Shown piece by piece: positions 45,804 through 56,417 of a stretch of DNA of 64,000 nucleotides. Source of the DNA: Gnetum montanum (Eukaryota > Streptophyta > Gnetopsida > Gnetales > Gnetaceae). Numbering within the stretch: position 1 is the first letter of the stretch; the number at the start of each line of letters is the position of its first letter. Below the pieces are notes generated by a model, which was not told where the DNA came from, ran no database searches, and was given only the letters and a program-made list of their open reading frames with translations. The stretch is taken from assembly GCA_015680685.1 (NCBI GenBank), contig MNCI01003938.1, forward strand, positions 442,110-506,109, read 5' to 3'. The translations under genes and the position numbers were made by a program.

Positions 45804-46480
45804 ATGGCGACATTGCTGCTCGGTCTCAAGGTCGCTGGTGCTGTAGCCTACAACCGCTGCATGTACCAGTCCAGGGCCTCATACGTCATTCCTCACATGA
45901 GGGACATCAGCACAAGCCGACGTGGCTTCGGTTGTTTTGGAGGGACAGTAAGCAAAGGTGAACTGGCCACAGCCAGTCACAAGATTTATAGAGACAGCAT
46001 CAATTGCAATGCCTACTATTAGATTCGATGCACAGAAAAAAGCACATGCAGTAGAAGCTAGGTTAAAGTTCTGACCACAAATTTCACAGATAATAACCAT
46101 AATGACTTTGTACTAGGGCCCGGAAGCTTCAAAGGCATGGCAGGTGCCAGTAATGCCACGCAACTACTCATGAAAAAGAGCTCATGGCCATGGAATACCA
46201 ACTTATTCCATGCGAATTTTCAGGATTGAAAATGAGTGTGAGAATCGACATTCAAACGGTGGAAACAACAGTGGCAGGTTCTTCCAATTGGCAAGCTCTA
46301 AGCAGAAGCAATGGCAGAGTCGTCTGTGCCATCACGAATTCTCCAACAAGGCCTCTACGTCTGCATCTGCTCTTCACCCGTAGGATAGGAATCCAGCTAG
46401 CAATGTGAAGATGATGGAGTAGAAACAGTGCAGGAGTTGCTGCAGAGTGGACTGGGGCTGCGCGGTGTAGGCCTGCGTGG
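45804..46480 (+). pseudogene. Expansin-like A (EXLA) processed pseudogene captured by element D
   Basis: ATG at 45804. The first frame gives NRCMYQSRASYV, GFGCFGGTVSKGELATAS, HKIYRDSINCNAYY, one TAG (where relatives have Gln), IRCTEKSTC, a second TAG, then TDNNHNDFVLGPGSFKGMAG. After a frameshift near 46170 comes MEYQLIPCEFSGLKMSVRI, AGSSNWQALSRSNGRVV and SPTRPLRLHLLFT. These match, in order, plant expansin-like A: CDRCVHQSKAAY, L(A)AG..SLYKDG..CGACFQIRC, LTDLNHN..TDFVLS.RAF, VDVEYKRVPCEY, VGSSNW.FMSRNYG and P.GPLQFRFVVT. The parts correspond to the double-psi beta-barrel and carbohydrate-binding domains of a wall protein. No intron interrupts the visible text, so capture through a spliced RNA is likely. 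About 20 residues before the GSSNW motif are missing. Confidence 0.66.
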
Positions 46481-46500
46481 CCCTAAAAATTACTGCATAG

Positions 46501-46734
46501 CCTGCAAAATTTCTTGTTTTATTTTATTTTTCCTACAAGGACTATAGGGTTTTAGTGCAAGTGAGAAGTGCAAAGTGGCAGCAACATGCAGAGAAGAAAC
46601 TTGAACATGGGCATTTTCCAGGAAAGGTAAGGTCTTTATTCAGAAAGATCATGAATATAACTCTGTCCAAGAAGGCGTTTCTGGAAGGCCACGAGAAGAA
46701 GAGTGCTCCTGCTAAAGCGGAACCACTGGATTAA
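46501..46734 (+). pseudogene. Second coding-looking fragment in D, unidentified
   Basis: Seventy-seven codons are open up to TAA at 46732-46734: FYFSYKDYRVLVQVRSAKWQ, QHAEKKLEHGHFPGKVRSLF, RKIMNITLSKKAFLEGHEKK and SAPAKAEPLD. The composition looks like the basic C-terminal end of a cellular protein and is unlike retroelement proteins. It starts just after the expansin-like segment and ends about 85 bases before the polypurine tract. I do not recognise the family. Confidence 0.4.
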
Positions 46735-46818
46735 AGCAACGACAATGACGAAAACCAGAATAAAGATAGTTACTACCCCATCTTAGCAAAAATATATATA
46801 GCTATATTATGATTTAAG

Positions 46819-46829
46819 AAAAGGGGGAA
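46819..46829 (+). other. Element D polypurine tract
   Basis: AAAAGGGGGAA stands directly before the 3' LTR, the canonical position of the plus-strand primer. The D2 copy has the complementary tract TCCCCTTTCC at 58476-58485. Confidence 0.75.
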
Positions 46830-48245
46830 TTTATGGACATTTGGCAACTATAATTTTATTTTCTATAGAAGTTGAAACTTCCCATAGAAGTTATAACTTC
46901 CTATGGTAGTTATAACTAAATTTTCATGATATTTGTAACTAATCCTAATCTTCCATGATGTTGTAATTATCAAAAAGATACTTGCCAACTATGGCTTGAA
47001 TTTCTAGATATTTGTAACCCACCCTAATCTCTTATGATGATTGTAACTACTCAAAAGCCACTATAAAAAGAGCTTCAAGGGTAGAAAATAGAAGGGGAGA
47101 AAATTAAGAACACATATTGAAGATTACTTGTAAGAATGGTTTGCTAATTGCATCATCAATTCAGCTACTTTGTTTAAATCTTGTGAGTTCTTTTCTTCTC
47201 ATTTTATCTTAGCTACTTAGCTAATGGTTTAGATAGTACTGTACTTGGCATTTAATTTTAGGATTTTTCAATTGCTCTTATAGGTCTATTTTTGTGCAAT
47301 TCTAGACTTTTATTTGGTTGTCATATAAGAGCTTATGTTGTCTTTGAAAAGCATCTTGAGCAATTTAATAATAATATCTTTATGAAATTGCCTGTTTGAG
47401 CTTAGAAGATCTAAAAAATCTTTGATACCTTGAGCTGACTTGAAATAGCTTCATTTTCTTAAAATTTTATTGCCTTGATATTTCAATCTTGAAATTGTCA
47501 AATTTTTTTGTAATACCTCTATTGTTAGAAATTCTTGACAACTATTAACTAGCCAAATGAAAGCTTGTACTTTGTTATTTATAAAGCATTTTAATAGTTT
47601 AATAAGAGTGTCTTTTACGAAATTGCTTATTGAGCTTAGAGGGCTTGGATAATTTTTAATACTTAGATTGAATTGGAATAGCTTTATTGTAAAGTGTTTC
47701 CTCATGTTCAATTTAACTCATTTAAATGTTTGAGATTTCACACAAATCTGCTTTCTTTCCTTTTCTCTTTCTAAAATTCATTAAATCTCACTCTATTTCT
47801 AGTTTTCTTGTGGATCTTTTTCTCTAAGGGAAATTAGGAGTAAATTTCTATAGAATTGTGCTTAAGCATTTTGGTGAAATTTTATTTGTTTCAAGCAATG
47901 TACTATAGGGAATATATAGACCAAGTAACTTGACAAAATAGGAATCTTTAATGACTCATAGTATTCAACAAGGTTAACTAAATTTCTATTATAATAGCCA
48001 ATTATAGTTTCACACACAAACCCAGTTTTATGCACAAACTCAATTGTTTCAACATTCATAACAACAAACACACATTTACACTTAGTTCACTCTATTACCA
48101 TTGAGTTTATTTAGAGGTATGTAAACCTTGGTGTTACCAGAGACCAGCAAGCACCTAAACTCAAGTTTGAAGGAACACCTTCATTTCTTGTTATCCTAGT
48201 CATAAGACCTCAAAGGAAAATGTTGGCAATCCCAAATGGTCACCA
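46830..48245 (+). repeat. Element D 3' LTR
   Basis: About 1416 bases, from TTTATGGACATTTGGC to AATGGTCACCA. It aligns over its whole length with D2 (57171-58475, opposite strand) and over its last 880 bases with the truncated 5' LTR. A TATA box (TATAAAAA) lies at 47062-47069. The terminal dinucleotide at the left end is not a clear TG, so the exact start is uncertain by a few bases. Confidence 0.78.
47062..47069 (+). promoter_or_regulatory. TATA box of the D-family LTR
   Basis: TATAAAAA in the context CACTATAAAAAGAGCTTC. The same box is conserved in D2 (complement at 58256-58263, CTATAAAAAGAACTTC), which supports it as the promoter core. Confidence 0.65.
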
Positions 48246-49725
48246 ACCAAATCATGTGGATGAACAAGGATGTGGCTTTAAAGAAATTTGTCACCTTTTG
48301 TACCTACCTACCATATGGTGTTTGATGAGTATTTCCATGGATTCTTCATCATTTCTACATTGACCAATAAATAGGAAGCAATGTCTTTGCATGGTGTGGT
48401 TCCCATTTGAAAAGAAAAGAAGAAGAAAAATGAAAAAAAGAAAACAAACTATGGGAATTCAAAGCACACCACTTAAAAATAATAATGAGCTTCAAGCACT
48501 AGTTATGGGACTGGAACGACATGTTACTCATGCCTGAAGGCACCCCTCTAACTAATGCCCTCTTCACTTTCTACTTCTCTTTTCTTCTTTCTTTGGAATG
48601 ATGAGTGATATGTGGGGATGTTCCTATAGCATAGGGGTGAAATGGTCTAATGTGCCAATGTGAAGTCACTGAAAGTGGATGGTCTTGATTCCGACTAAGG
48701 ATGAAAGCTATCAAGACATATTAATCACATCCTCCACTAGGGAATTCATGTAACTGAACCAAGGAATTCCATTCTATTTTCTCTCTCTCTCCATCATTTC
48801 AATCCATTTATCATCTCACTGTCTATTATCATGTTTTATCAATGTGTCCATTTGGTTATGTCTCAATTCTTTGGTGCTATCTTGGATGATTCGATTTTTA
48901 ATAAACCATAGCCATTCATCATCCTTAAGATCCATGAACTCCTTGGTATGAGGGCTTGTAAGGACATTAATGACATGAGCCTACTATGGGAAGGACCCAC
49001 ATGCATACTTCTTGGCTTGGATGGTTAATTTTCCTATCCCTTAGTCATTTTGCACTCAAACCTACTATTTTTCCCCATGGAATATCCAATTTTTATGCTC
49101 CTTGAAATTCATCTTCGATCAAATCTCCTTTTCAAACCATATGCCAAGCCCTCTTCATGCATTTGTCCTTATTCTAGGCTTTTTGACTTCCTCTGGATTC
49201 CAATTTTATGGCAAAACTCTTTTTCCTTACTTAGTTTTTCAATTGTTAAAATTTTTATTGTTGGTTATGTTAATGCATCCCCATCAATGTAGTAGAAAAA
49301 TAGGAAAAATATGCAATGCGAGTTAGCCAAATTTTCACATTTTCCTCATAACATTAGCAAAGTTTTTGTAATTTTTAGAGCCTAGAGCCTTCCTGAGCCC
49401 ATAACTTCCTAACTACTTATCCAAATCAACTCGTTCTTTGACCCTTCAGCTACCAAAGGTGAGCTTTACGTCATGGGGGCAACAAACTTATGGTTTTCTA
49501 AATCCCAAATGGTTTAACTAATAAAATAATATTAAAGATCACCAATCCACATAAGTTAAACCTTACCAACAAATTCGAGTAGCCATTGGAATAAAATAAT
49601 ATTAAAATAATCAATCTACCATGATCACAAATTATCTTGAGTATAACTAGCCAAATAGGAAAATGTATCAAAGTATTATAAGCTATGCATTAAACACTAA
49701 TCCTTGGCTATGTTTGGGATTACAA
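48246..49725 (+). other. G3 spacer, right part
   Basis: Non-coding continuation of the G3 spacer after D. Blocks align in order with the G2 spacer: the TTGACCAATAA-TAGGAAG block, GCATGGTGTGGTTCCCAT, CAAGCACTAGTTAT, GACATGTTAC-CATGC-TGAAGG, GGACCCACATGCATA (about 49003) and CCCATAACTTCCTAACT (about 49398). Confidence 0.65.
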
Positions 49726-52510
49726 ATGACACTGAAGAGACTGTAGGAATAAGAACCATAACAACCATAAGAGAAGTTGCCAAGAGAGGGAAGGGGCTAG
49801 CAACCACAACAATAACCCCAAGAAGACAAGGTAGAGACCCATGCCACGAGACCTCTTTGGGAGGAGCGCAAAGTGAAACTTTTTCATCAAATTCCCACCA
49901 TAGAAATAGGATAGTCTAGGCAAGATAAGATGCTAAGGCCTAAACCAAGCCTAGAGGAAACATTGACCAAGGCCTGCCTAAAGCAAATCCATTCTAAGAA
50001 GGTCCAAAGTATTATCCTTAATGAACTCAAATTTGATCCCTTCTTAGACCTAACATTAGAGGAGGTTAAGACACAACTGCAAGGATCTCCCATGTGGTCC
50101 ATCCTCACTTCTAGTGGAAAGTGGTATAAGGGAGAGACTTATCTCTTCTAGAACAATTGACAAGCAAATGCAATTATGAAAATCAAGGAAATCAATGTGT
50201 CCTATTTGGTTGAGATCATTGTATAGGCCCTTGGATTGCCTGACACTTGGGCAAACTTGGTGGACATTCCTACACAAGTAGACCTTGACATCAAAAAGGA
50301 ATGGATCCAATGGTGCTATGTAGTAGATCGTAAGGAGTACAGTGCACTCACCAAGGTGAAGAGGGCCTAATTTAAGATTGTGGCCTATCACCTAAATCTA
50401 ATGATGAGGCCAAATAAGGTCACTACATTCTCTGCTTATGCATGTATTACTCTAAGAAAAAAATTCCTTATCAATCTCCTTCAACTCATCTTCCTAGAAA
50501 TTGAGAAATTATTCAAAGAGAATGAGTGAGAGAGGAAGAAAATCCCTTTTCCATGTCTAATTAGAAAACTCTGCAAAAGGGGATGAATATCCCATTATGC
50601 AAATGACACACTTTATCTTGCTCCTACCACATCTTTGCAAGAGATGATGAAAGACAAGGTGCCCATCAAGCTACTTGAAGAGGAGTGGCCACCACCCCCA
50701 CCTATTAGAGAGACAATGCCATAGGCTCATGCAACAATGGAGCACATGAGAAAGCTTCATGAGCAACTCCTATAGTAGTAATAATAGGAAGAACTAAGTG
50801 GTGGAGAGCCATCAATCTATGGACCAATGTTAAGCCACCTCAATGAGGTTACCTAAACAATCAATTGGCTAGAAGAGATTGTGCTATTGTTTTCAACACA
50901 ATGAATGTAGATGCTTATGAGATCAAATTTGAGCACTCAAGAAGTGATGGTGTCCATCCATAGACAATAGCAATTCCTAGAGATCTCTAGGAATGTTGCT
51001 ACATTCTTGGTGCACTTGGAGGAGGGCAAGGGGAAAATTATCCTGGTGATGCAGTATCATGAATAGGAAATAGTGATGGAGGTGATGGTTGATCGAGTAG
51101 TAGAGGTTCTAAACACTCTTGTGATAGTCATGCTAGATATTGCTACACTCATATATGTGCAAGCCTCTACAGGAGTAGGAACCATAAGGTTAAACACATT
51201 CCAATATGAGGAAGTGTTGGACTAACTAGTGGGATCTAGGCAACTTCTTTTGGAGATCTTTGATCTTCTAGAATGAATCACAGCTACCCAATTAGAGCTT
51301 TTGGAGACCAAGAGTAATCTCATCATTGTAAACGTCCAACTTGAGGTAGCCATGACCGAAAATCAATGGTTGGTTACCAAAGTTGCAAAACTGCAAGTCT
51401 GCTTGGCCAATCCCACCATTCTCGGCCAAGTCATTACACAAGATGAAGCTTTCTTGCAGCTTTATAACAAGTTAAAAGAGGCTGAACATGTAAAAGAAAT
51501 GGCCTTCCTTAACACATGCTTATCAGAGGCTCTTTCCTTCAACACCAATAAGGACTTGATGCAAGTCCACATGGAGAACATAACTCTAAATAAAGATATT
51601 CATAGCCTACACAATGTCTAGATCTGAGAAGGTTGGTAGCCAAAGAAAGAAATCTATCAATGAAGGAAGCTTAGGCACTTTGCCAAAATAATGGCCATAG
51701 AGGTAGCTAGTTGGAAAAATAAGGTTCTAAAGTTTCAATGAGTGAAAAACACTACAATGACCAGGTTGGGCTCCTCAAGGAGGTAAATGAAAAGAAAATT
51801 CAACTAGCCAAGGTAAGAATGAACAAGACCCTCCAACAACTCCAACAAAGAGGCAATGTATGGCAACTAATCTTTGATGGATTGAATCCCTATAATAAAG
51901 TGGAAATCTACCTAAAGAAGTTGAAAATTGATGAGATCCTAGAGTACATGAGGCTTGACAACCTCTATTATGCAAATTTAGCGATGTTGATAGCTGGAAG
52001 GCAAAGGTTAGAGTTAGAGAAGTAGGTGTCCAACTCACACCTCCTTCATGAGGCCAAGTTCAAGCATTACAAAGACACCAAGCAGAAGCTAGAAAAAACT
52101 AATGCAGAGCTTAAAGTCATCATGAGTTAATTTATAGACTAGCGATTAGTTGTTAAGAATCTAGCTAGAAGGATGAATGACTACCATGAACTACAAAACC
52201 TTGTTAAGACGATCGATGTTAAACATAAACAATTCGCAGCATGGTTTTTCAATGTTAAGGGTTGTTCCTGGCAATGCCCTATCCATGGGACATCCCCATA
52301 CTAGCCCACATTAGCAAATCCACATGGACTTTGTTTGATCCACAGAGTAAGGAGAAGAAGATGAAGGCATTATTGAATGTCTTTTGCCTTCCACCTAAAG
52401 CAACAGTTGTAGCAGGATAGCCTCAACCTCAACTACCAACACCATAAGAGCCGGAGGTTGGAGAAGGTACTTCAACATCCCAGGAGCCTCCACCTACTAA
52501 CATTGCTTGA
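49726..52510 (+). pseudogene. G3 third ORF (envelope-like/coiled-coil protein), about 928 codons
   Basis: ATG at 49726, stop at 52508-52510, colinear with the G2 copy. N-terminal part: CLKQIHSKKVQSIILNELKF and DPFLDLTLEEV, GSPMWSILTSSGKWYKGETY, INVSYLVEIIV-ALGLPDTW, KKEWIQWCYVVDRKEYSALT, FKIVAYHLNLMMRPNKVTTF and KKIPFPCLIRKLCKRG. This matches the plant envelope-like pattern of a helical block followed by (L)PFP.LI..LC. The C-terminal half (51301-52025) contains long stop-free Leu/Lys/Glu-rich stretches (LQLYNKLKEAEHVKEMAFLN, LRLDNLYYANLAMLIAGRQR) typical of coiled coils. A Pro-rich patch (EEEWPPPP) separates the halves. Function unknown. Confidence 0.68.
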
Positions 52511-52743
52511 TTTTCTCTTCGTCTTTAGTCACTAGAGGATTTCCATTGTCATTTTTATAGGGGTGTTCAATTTTGTTATCCCAAACATCCATTTTTATAA
52601 TCAATGTAGTTCCATATAATCCAACACTTAGAATCAATCAATAAAGTTAGTCAATCTATGATTCCATACCTTTTTAAATTTGTAAGAAACTCAATCCTAT
52701 TTTTGTTTCCTCAAGGATGAGTTCTTAGTTAGTCTTGATGGTA
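52511..52743 (+). other. G3 region between third ORF and 3' LTR
   Basis: No coding signal. CTTGATGGTA (52734-52743) before the LTR is a poor polypurine tract, more degraded than that of G2. Confidence 0.4.
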
Positions 52744-53586
52744 TGATGAATCAGTTGATAGGTTGCATTGACAAGCTCCATGTCAATGCATGGTGAGATG
52801 CATCGACACAATGTCTATCTTTACCTATGTAAATGCAAGCACCCACTACATTTATGGCACATTAAGTCAATATAGTAGCCAAGTTCTTGTAGTTTTCTTC
52901 TACCAAAGTTTGAATATTTTCTGAGTGCCCATAGTAGAACTTCAAGGATTGTATGAATCCTTATTCGAACATCAATGTACCTAAACACTTTGATATGCCA
53001 GTAATAAAGATGAGATTCTTGGAACTCCTTGCAACTCTTAAGAACAATTTAATGTTTTCATTCATGCACTTCATTGTTTATGCATTTTACAATCATATCC
53101 TTAGCTAATTAATACACTTAATAATCACACATAAGTACAACCACCTCGAACATACTGTTAACACTTGGTAATCCTAGTGGTGTTATTACTTGGTTCATCC
53201 AATATCCTAACACTAAGTAACCTAGTAGTGTTCCTAACAAGTTCAAGATGTGCATGGAAGGTGTGCCCAGATGCTTATGTTAGGATAGTTAGATTAAGAT
53301 ATTAGATAGTTAATTAGTTAATTCACAATTAATTACTTTTGCTTCACACTTAGACTAAATCAAATAAAATATAAAAATATAACTAAAAATCATGTGCCTT
53401 GGCTTACACTTAACCATACCCTTGCACTTACACAAGTAAAACCAAGAAGACAACAATCACATCCTTAAGTTACTATCTTTGCTCATTAGTGCATTTAGAA
53501 ACTAAAGTCCATAGAATTTAACTAGATCACTAGTGCAATGCTTATGATTTGTATGGCTGGGCCTAGGGACTACTCGCTGCTCATCA
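52744..53586 (+). repeat. G3 3' LTR
   Basis: 843 bases, TGATGAATCAGTTGAT to CTGCTCATCA. It differs from the 5' LTR by many scattered transitions and small indels, consistent with an old insertion. Confidence 0.92.
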
Positions 53587-53591
53587 AACAT
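53587..53591. other. Target-site duplication of G3, right copy (AACAT)
   Basis: Identical to 35651-35655. The minus-strand frame of copia element C resumes right after it. Confidence 0.9.
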
Positions 53592-53860
53592 AAAAAACAT
53601 TTTTTCTTTTTAGGGAAGAATTACCTCCAATAATTTCTTTTCCAATAATAAAGCCCTTACCATTATCACTAAGAATGATTATGCCTCCATTCTAGTTTTC
53701 CAAAGTGGAAGAATTTCAACTAATCTTCAATCATGTATATTGAATAGCCATGGTCAAGATACTAGTTCAAGGTCTCAATCAAATCTTATGTAAATTCCAT
53801 AAAAATCTTCTTTGCTTCCTTTTTGTATACCCAAATCTTTTTATGGATGCTTGCTTTTCT
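53592..53860 (-). pseudogene. Element C protease C-terminal part
   Basis: The minus strand from about 53720 leftward reads STLENQNGGIIILSDNGKGF then IIGKEIIGG, the copia pattern F..L....GG.V.FGDN.KG.IIG.G.IG that follows the DSG(C/A)..HM protease active site. The active site itself is eroded. The next expected motif (DGL.HNLLS) is at 35640, on the other side of G3. Confidence 0.75.
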
Positions 53861-55570
53861 AAACTTGTTACTACCATATAATATTCTATCTAGCAAATGT
53901 CTACAGTTTTATTTCATATGACCATATTGTTTACAATAATGGCATTGGATATTAGCAATTTTAACAATAGCTTCATACCTAGAAATATAATTCTTGTACC
54001 ACTTACTTATCCTTAGTCAATTTGAGTTGACCATGTGATATCCAAGTTTTGTTCAATCTATACACTTTCTAGCTTGTCTTATTATGACTTTGAATGTCTC
54101 ACCTTATTTAGTGAAATATTTTGGTATCATATGTTTTTCTTCAATTTCTTTTCTTTATTCTTCATTGTACTTGCTTTGTTCCCCAATAGAATCTTACATT
54201 TTGTCTAAATCATTCATCAAATTATTCATTTCAACCTCTTTAGCTATTATGTCTTCATTTTCCTTGATGATAACTACTTTGTGAACTTTACAAACTTTTC
54301 ATTCTATTATAAAATCTATTTTTGAACTCATTTTTTGAGCCTTGATATTTAGTTCTTGCTCATCCAACTTTTTCTTCATCCTATTACAAATGTCTTGAAG
54401 TCTCTCAAAGGGTATGAGGGCTTCCTACTAGTATTCATCCTACATATCTTCGTAATATTTCTCTTCAATGTTGGATTGATTATTTCCTTGGATGACCATC
54501 ATCAATACAACATTTCATTCCTCTAATTTTTCTCTTGATGAATTTTCATCTTGGTCTTATGAACACTTTAGGATCTTTTTCTCTTTGGTTTTAGAGTTGC
54601 AATCCATTTTCCTATTTGAGGAATATTCTGTTAGCAACATGTTGAATTCCATCACAATAGTAGCATTTGAATTATTTTTCTTTGCTTGATTTGTCTTCTT
54701 GCCTTTTGGATTTATTTCTGGAATACCTTCTTCTTAGAGCCTTGCTAAATCTTCTAAAGAAAACTGCTAACTCATCATCACTTATGTCTTTTTTTATTTC
54801 AATTTGATCATTTTTACTCTTGAGAATCAAACTATTATTGATTTCTTGCTTTTCGTCCTTTCCTAATTAATTAGTATCATTAGTTAGAAAGGCCATCTCA
54901 TAGGTAATCAAGTTTTCTTGTAGCTCATCTAGCTTAATAGTGTCAATATATTTAACTTCATAAAAGGCAATGACCTTTTCTTTAAATCTTATAGGAAGAG
55001 CTCTTATGACTTTTTTTTACAATCAAGTATTCTTTTATAGGATGGTTTAGACCATTTAGCCTATTTCATAGGTCAATGGTTTTTTAAAAAAAAAAATACT
55101 TCTTGATGATTTCCTCTTCCTTCATCTTCATGTTCTCAAACTGATGGTATAAGAATTCAACTATTGTGATCTTGACTCTACTAGTACCCTAATGCATAAA
55201 TTCAAGATAATCCTAAATCTCTTTCATGATGTGAAAATAAATGATTCTATTTTATTCTTTCATATAATAAACATAATAGAAAGTATTCATAGCAATAGAG
55301 TTAATCACATCAGCTTACTTTTCCTCATCATTTCATTTTGATTCATCCTTATGTTTAATGACTTCTACAGAATCAATTTTAGTAGGATCAAAGTTTCCTT
55401 TTAACTACTTTTGACCAAATATCATAATCCTTAAACTAAAAGAAAATATGCATGACTATTTTCCAATAATTGTAACTATTGCATCAAAATAAATAGGTTT
55501 ATTAAATGAGGATTCTTCACATCTATCCATCTAGGATTACTCTCAAGTGTTTTATTTCTTTCATAAGAGA
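53861..55570 (-). pseudogene. Element C gag (UBN2 type) with zinc knuckle
   Basis: A CCHC knuckle, CHYCKQYGHMK-stop-NC, is encoded around 53905-53945. Rightward on the plus strand (upstream on minus) come ELQENLITYEMAFLTNDTN, VIRALPIRFKEKVIAF, FLYHQFENMKMKEEE and FYYVYYMKE-NRIIYFHIMKEI, equivalent to the helices of copia gag (LI..L..YE., FL..LP..W......, LY..F....M). A second zinc knuckle is not obvious. The gag begins near 55560, next to the primer site. Confidence 0.75.
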
Positions 55571-55576
55571 GGACAA

Positions 55577-55588
55577 GCTTCAATACCA
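55577..55588 (-). other. Element C primer-binding site, initiator tRNA-Met type
   Basis: TGGTATTGAAGC on the minus strand, two bases inside the 5' LTR, the same 12 bases as in B. Three transitions from TGGTATCAGAGC. Confidence 0.75.
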
Positions 55589-55590
55589 CT

Positions 55591-56417
55591 TGTGGTTTTG
55601 ATAGCACCCTAGATCAGGGCTAAATAGGATAAATAAAAATTCCTAAGATGTATGGATTTATTCTTTTGAGACATAAATACTATATCTAAATTACATGTAA
55701 CAAAATATTCCAAATCTAGATGAAATAAGTGTATGCACGATATACTATTAAGATATAAATCAAATTAAGACACACCAAAATATGCATGAATAAGAAAAAT
55801 AATAACATGAAAGAAACACACGAGATTTATAGTGGTTTAGTTATGCCTACTCCACTCATAAGGATGCTTCAATTATTATTGCTCCCCCAATTTCCTCTCT
55901 ACAATTATGCTTTAATGAAATTACGTATGCTCATTTCTAGATTGTTAATCTCCTAAAACAATGAGAGTTTTTGTGGATAAATCTCAAAACCAAAATACAT
56001 AAAGGAGATAATTATTTGGATGTGAAAAACAAATATCTCCAAGAGAGATAGATATATGTCATGGAAATTATTCATAACTCTCAAAAGTAAAGAAGAGAAA
56101 TAAATCTTACCAAGCTCTCGTAAGATAGATCTAAAACTAGGATCTTCTCATCTTTGACATGGCTTCTCTGCAAGTTTTCATCTTTTAGTCTTCAATCATG
56201 CACATACCTTGATACTAGAACTAAATGTTCCTTCATAACCTTAGATTTTGAAATGGGTATATAACAATTAAGTTTTTTCTAATCTTATCTCAAATTGATC
56301 AACTACATAAATCTATTTGACCATATCATAGAGAGGTCCAGACTCAATGCCAAAACTTAGTTTCTCACATTATTATCCATAGCCTAGACTAGTTAGCATC
56401 TATAATCCATTGAGTCA
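55591..56417 (-). repeat. Element C 5' LTR (right copy)
   Basis: 827 bases, plus-strand TGTGGTTTTGATAGCACCC to CCATTGAGTCA. Homologous to 23954-24726 along its length, more diverged than the LTR pairs of G2 and G3, in line with C being older than the G3 that interrupts it. Confidence 0.8.

Larger units (their letters stand above)
42879..48245 (+). mobile_element. Element D: gag-bearing, pol-less LTR element with captured host-like sequence
   Basis: D sits in the post-pol spacer of G3. It has a truncated 5' LTR (42879-43764), an internal region of about 3 kb and a full 3' LTR (46830-48245) preceded by a polypurine tract. The internal region holds one gag-like ORF (44062-44694) and then a GC-richer 1.6-kb block with coding-looking fragments, including an expansin-like A pseudogene. 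No protease, integrase or RT motif was found. D must have depended on another element for movement. A related 3' LTR occurs at 57171-58475 in the opposite orientation. Confidence 0.75.
35656..53586 (+). mobile_element. Element G3: complete Athila-like Ty3/gypsy retrotransposon, 17.9 kb including nested D
   Basis: Bounded by LTRs 35656-36525 and 52744-53586 with perfect AACAT duplications, inserted in copia element C. Internal order is the same as in G2: tRNA-Asp-type primer site, gag, protease, RT, RNase H, integrase, spacer, third ORF. Without D (about 5.4 kb) it is about 12.6 kb, close to G2. LTR and coding homology to G2 is clear but distant, so the two are separate subfamilies of one lineage. 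Its integrase lacks the G2 deletion. All ORFs carry stops. Confidence 0.92.
23954..56417 (-). mobile_element. Element C: Sirevirus-like Ty1/copia retrotransposon split by two insertions
   Basis: In minus orientation the order is 5' LTR (55591-56417), iMet-type primer site, gag, zinc knuckle, protease end, [G3 inserted], GAG-preintegrase, integrase, RT N-half, [B inserted], RT C-half, RNase H, an envelope-like ORF and the 3' LTR (23954-24726). Removing B and G3 with one copy of each duplication leaves about 8.5 kb, a normal length for such elements. An extra ORF after pol and a UBN2-type gag are characteristic of the Sirevirus group. Terminal target-site duplications could not be matched (CACTC left; ATGGA right), so one end may be rearranged. 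Confidence 0.82.

Noticed and set aside
47862-48071. Antisense ORF of about 65 codons in the D-family LTR, also open in D2 (57344-57535).
   Set aside because: Similar open frames in two homologous LTRs are expected by descent. The third copy (about 43400-43600) does not obviously keep it open, and there is no domain.
49050-49326. Overlapping plus-strand ORFs with hydrophobic stretches in the G3 spacer.
   Set aside because: They lie in the non-coding spacer, have no counterpart open in G2 and reflect T-rich composition.
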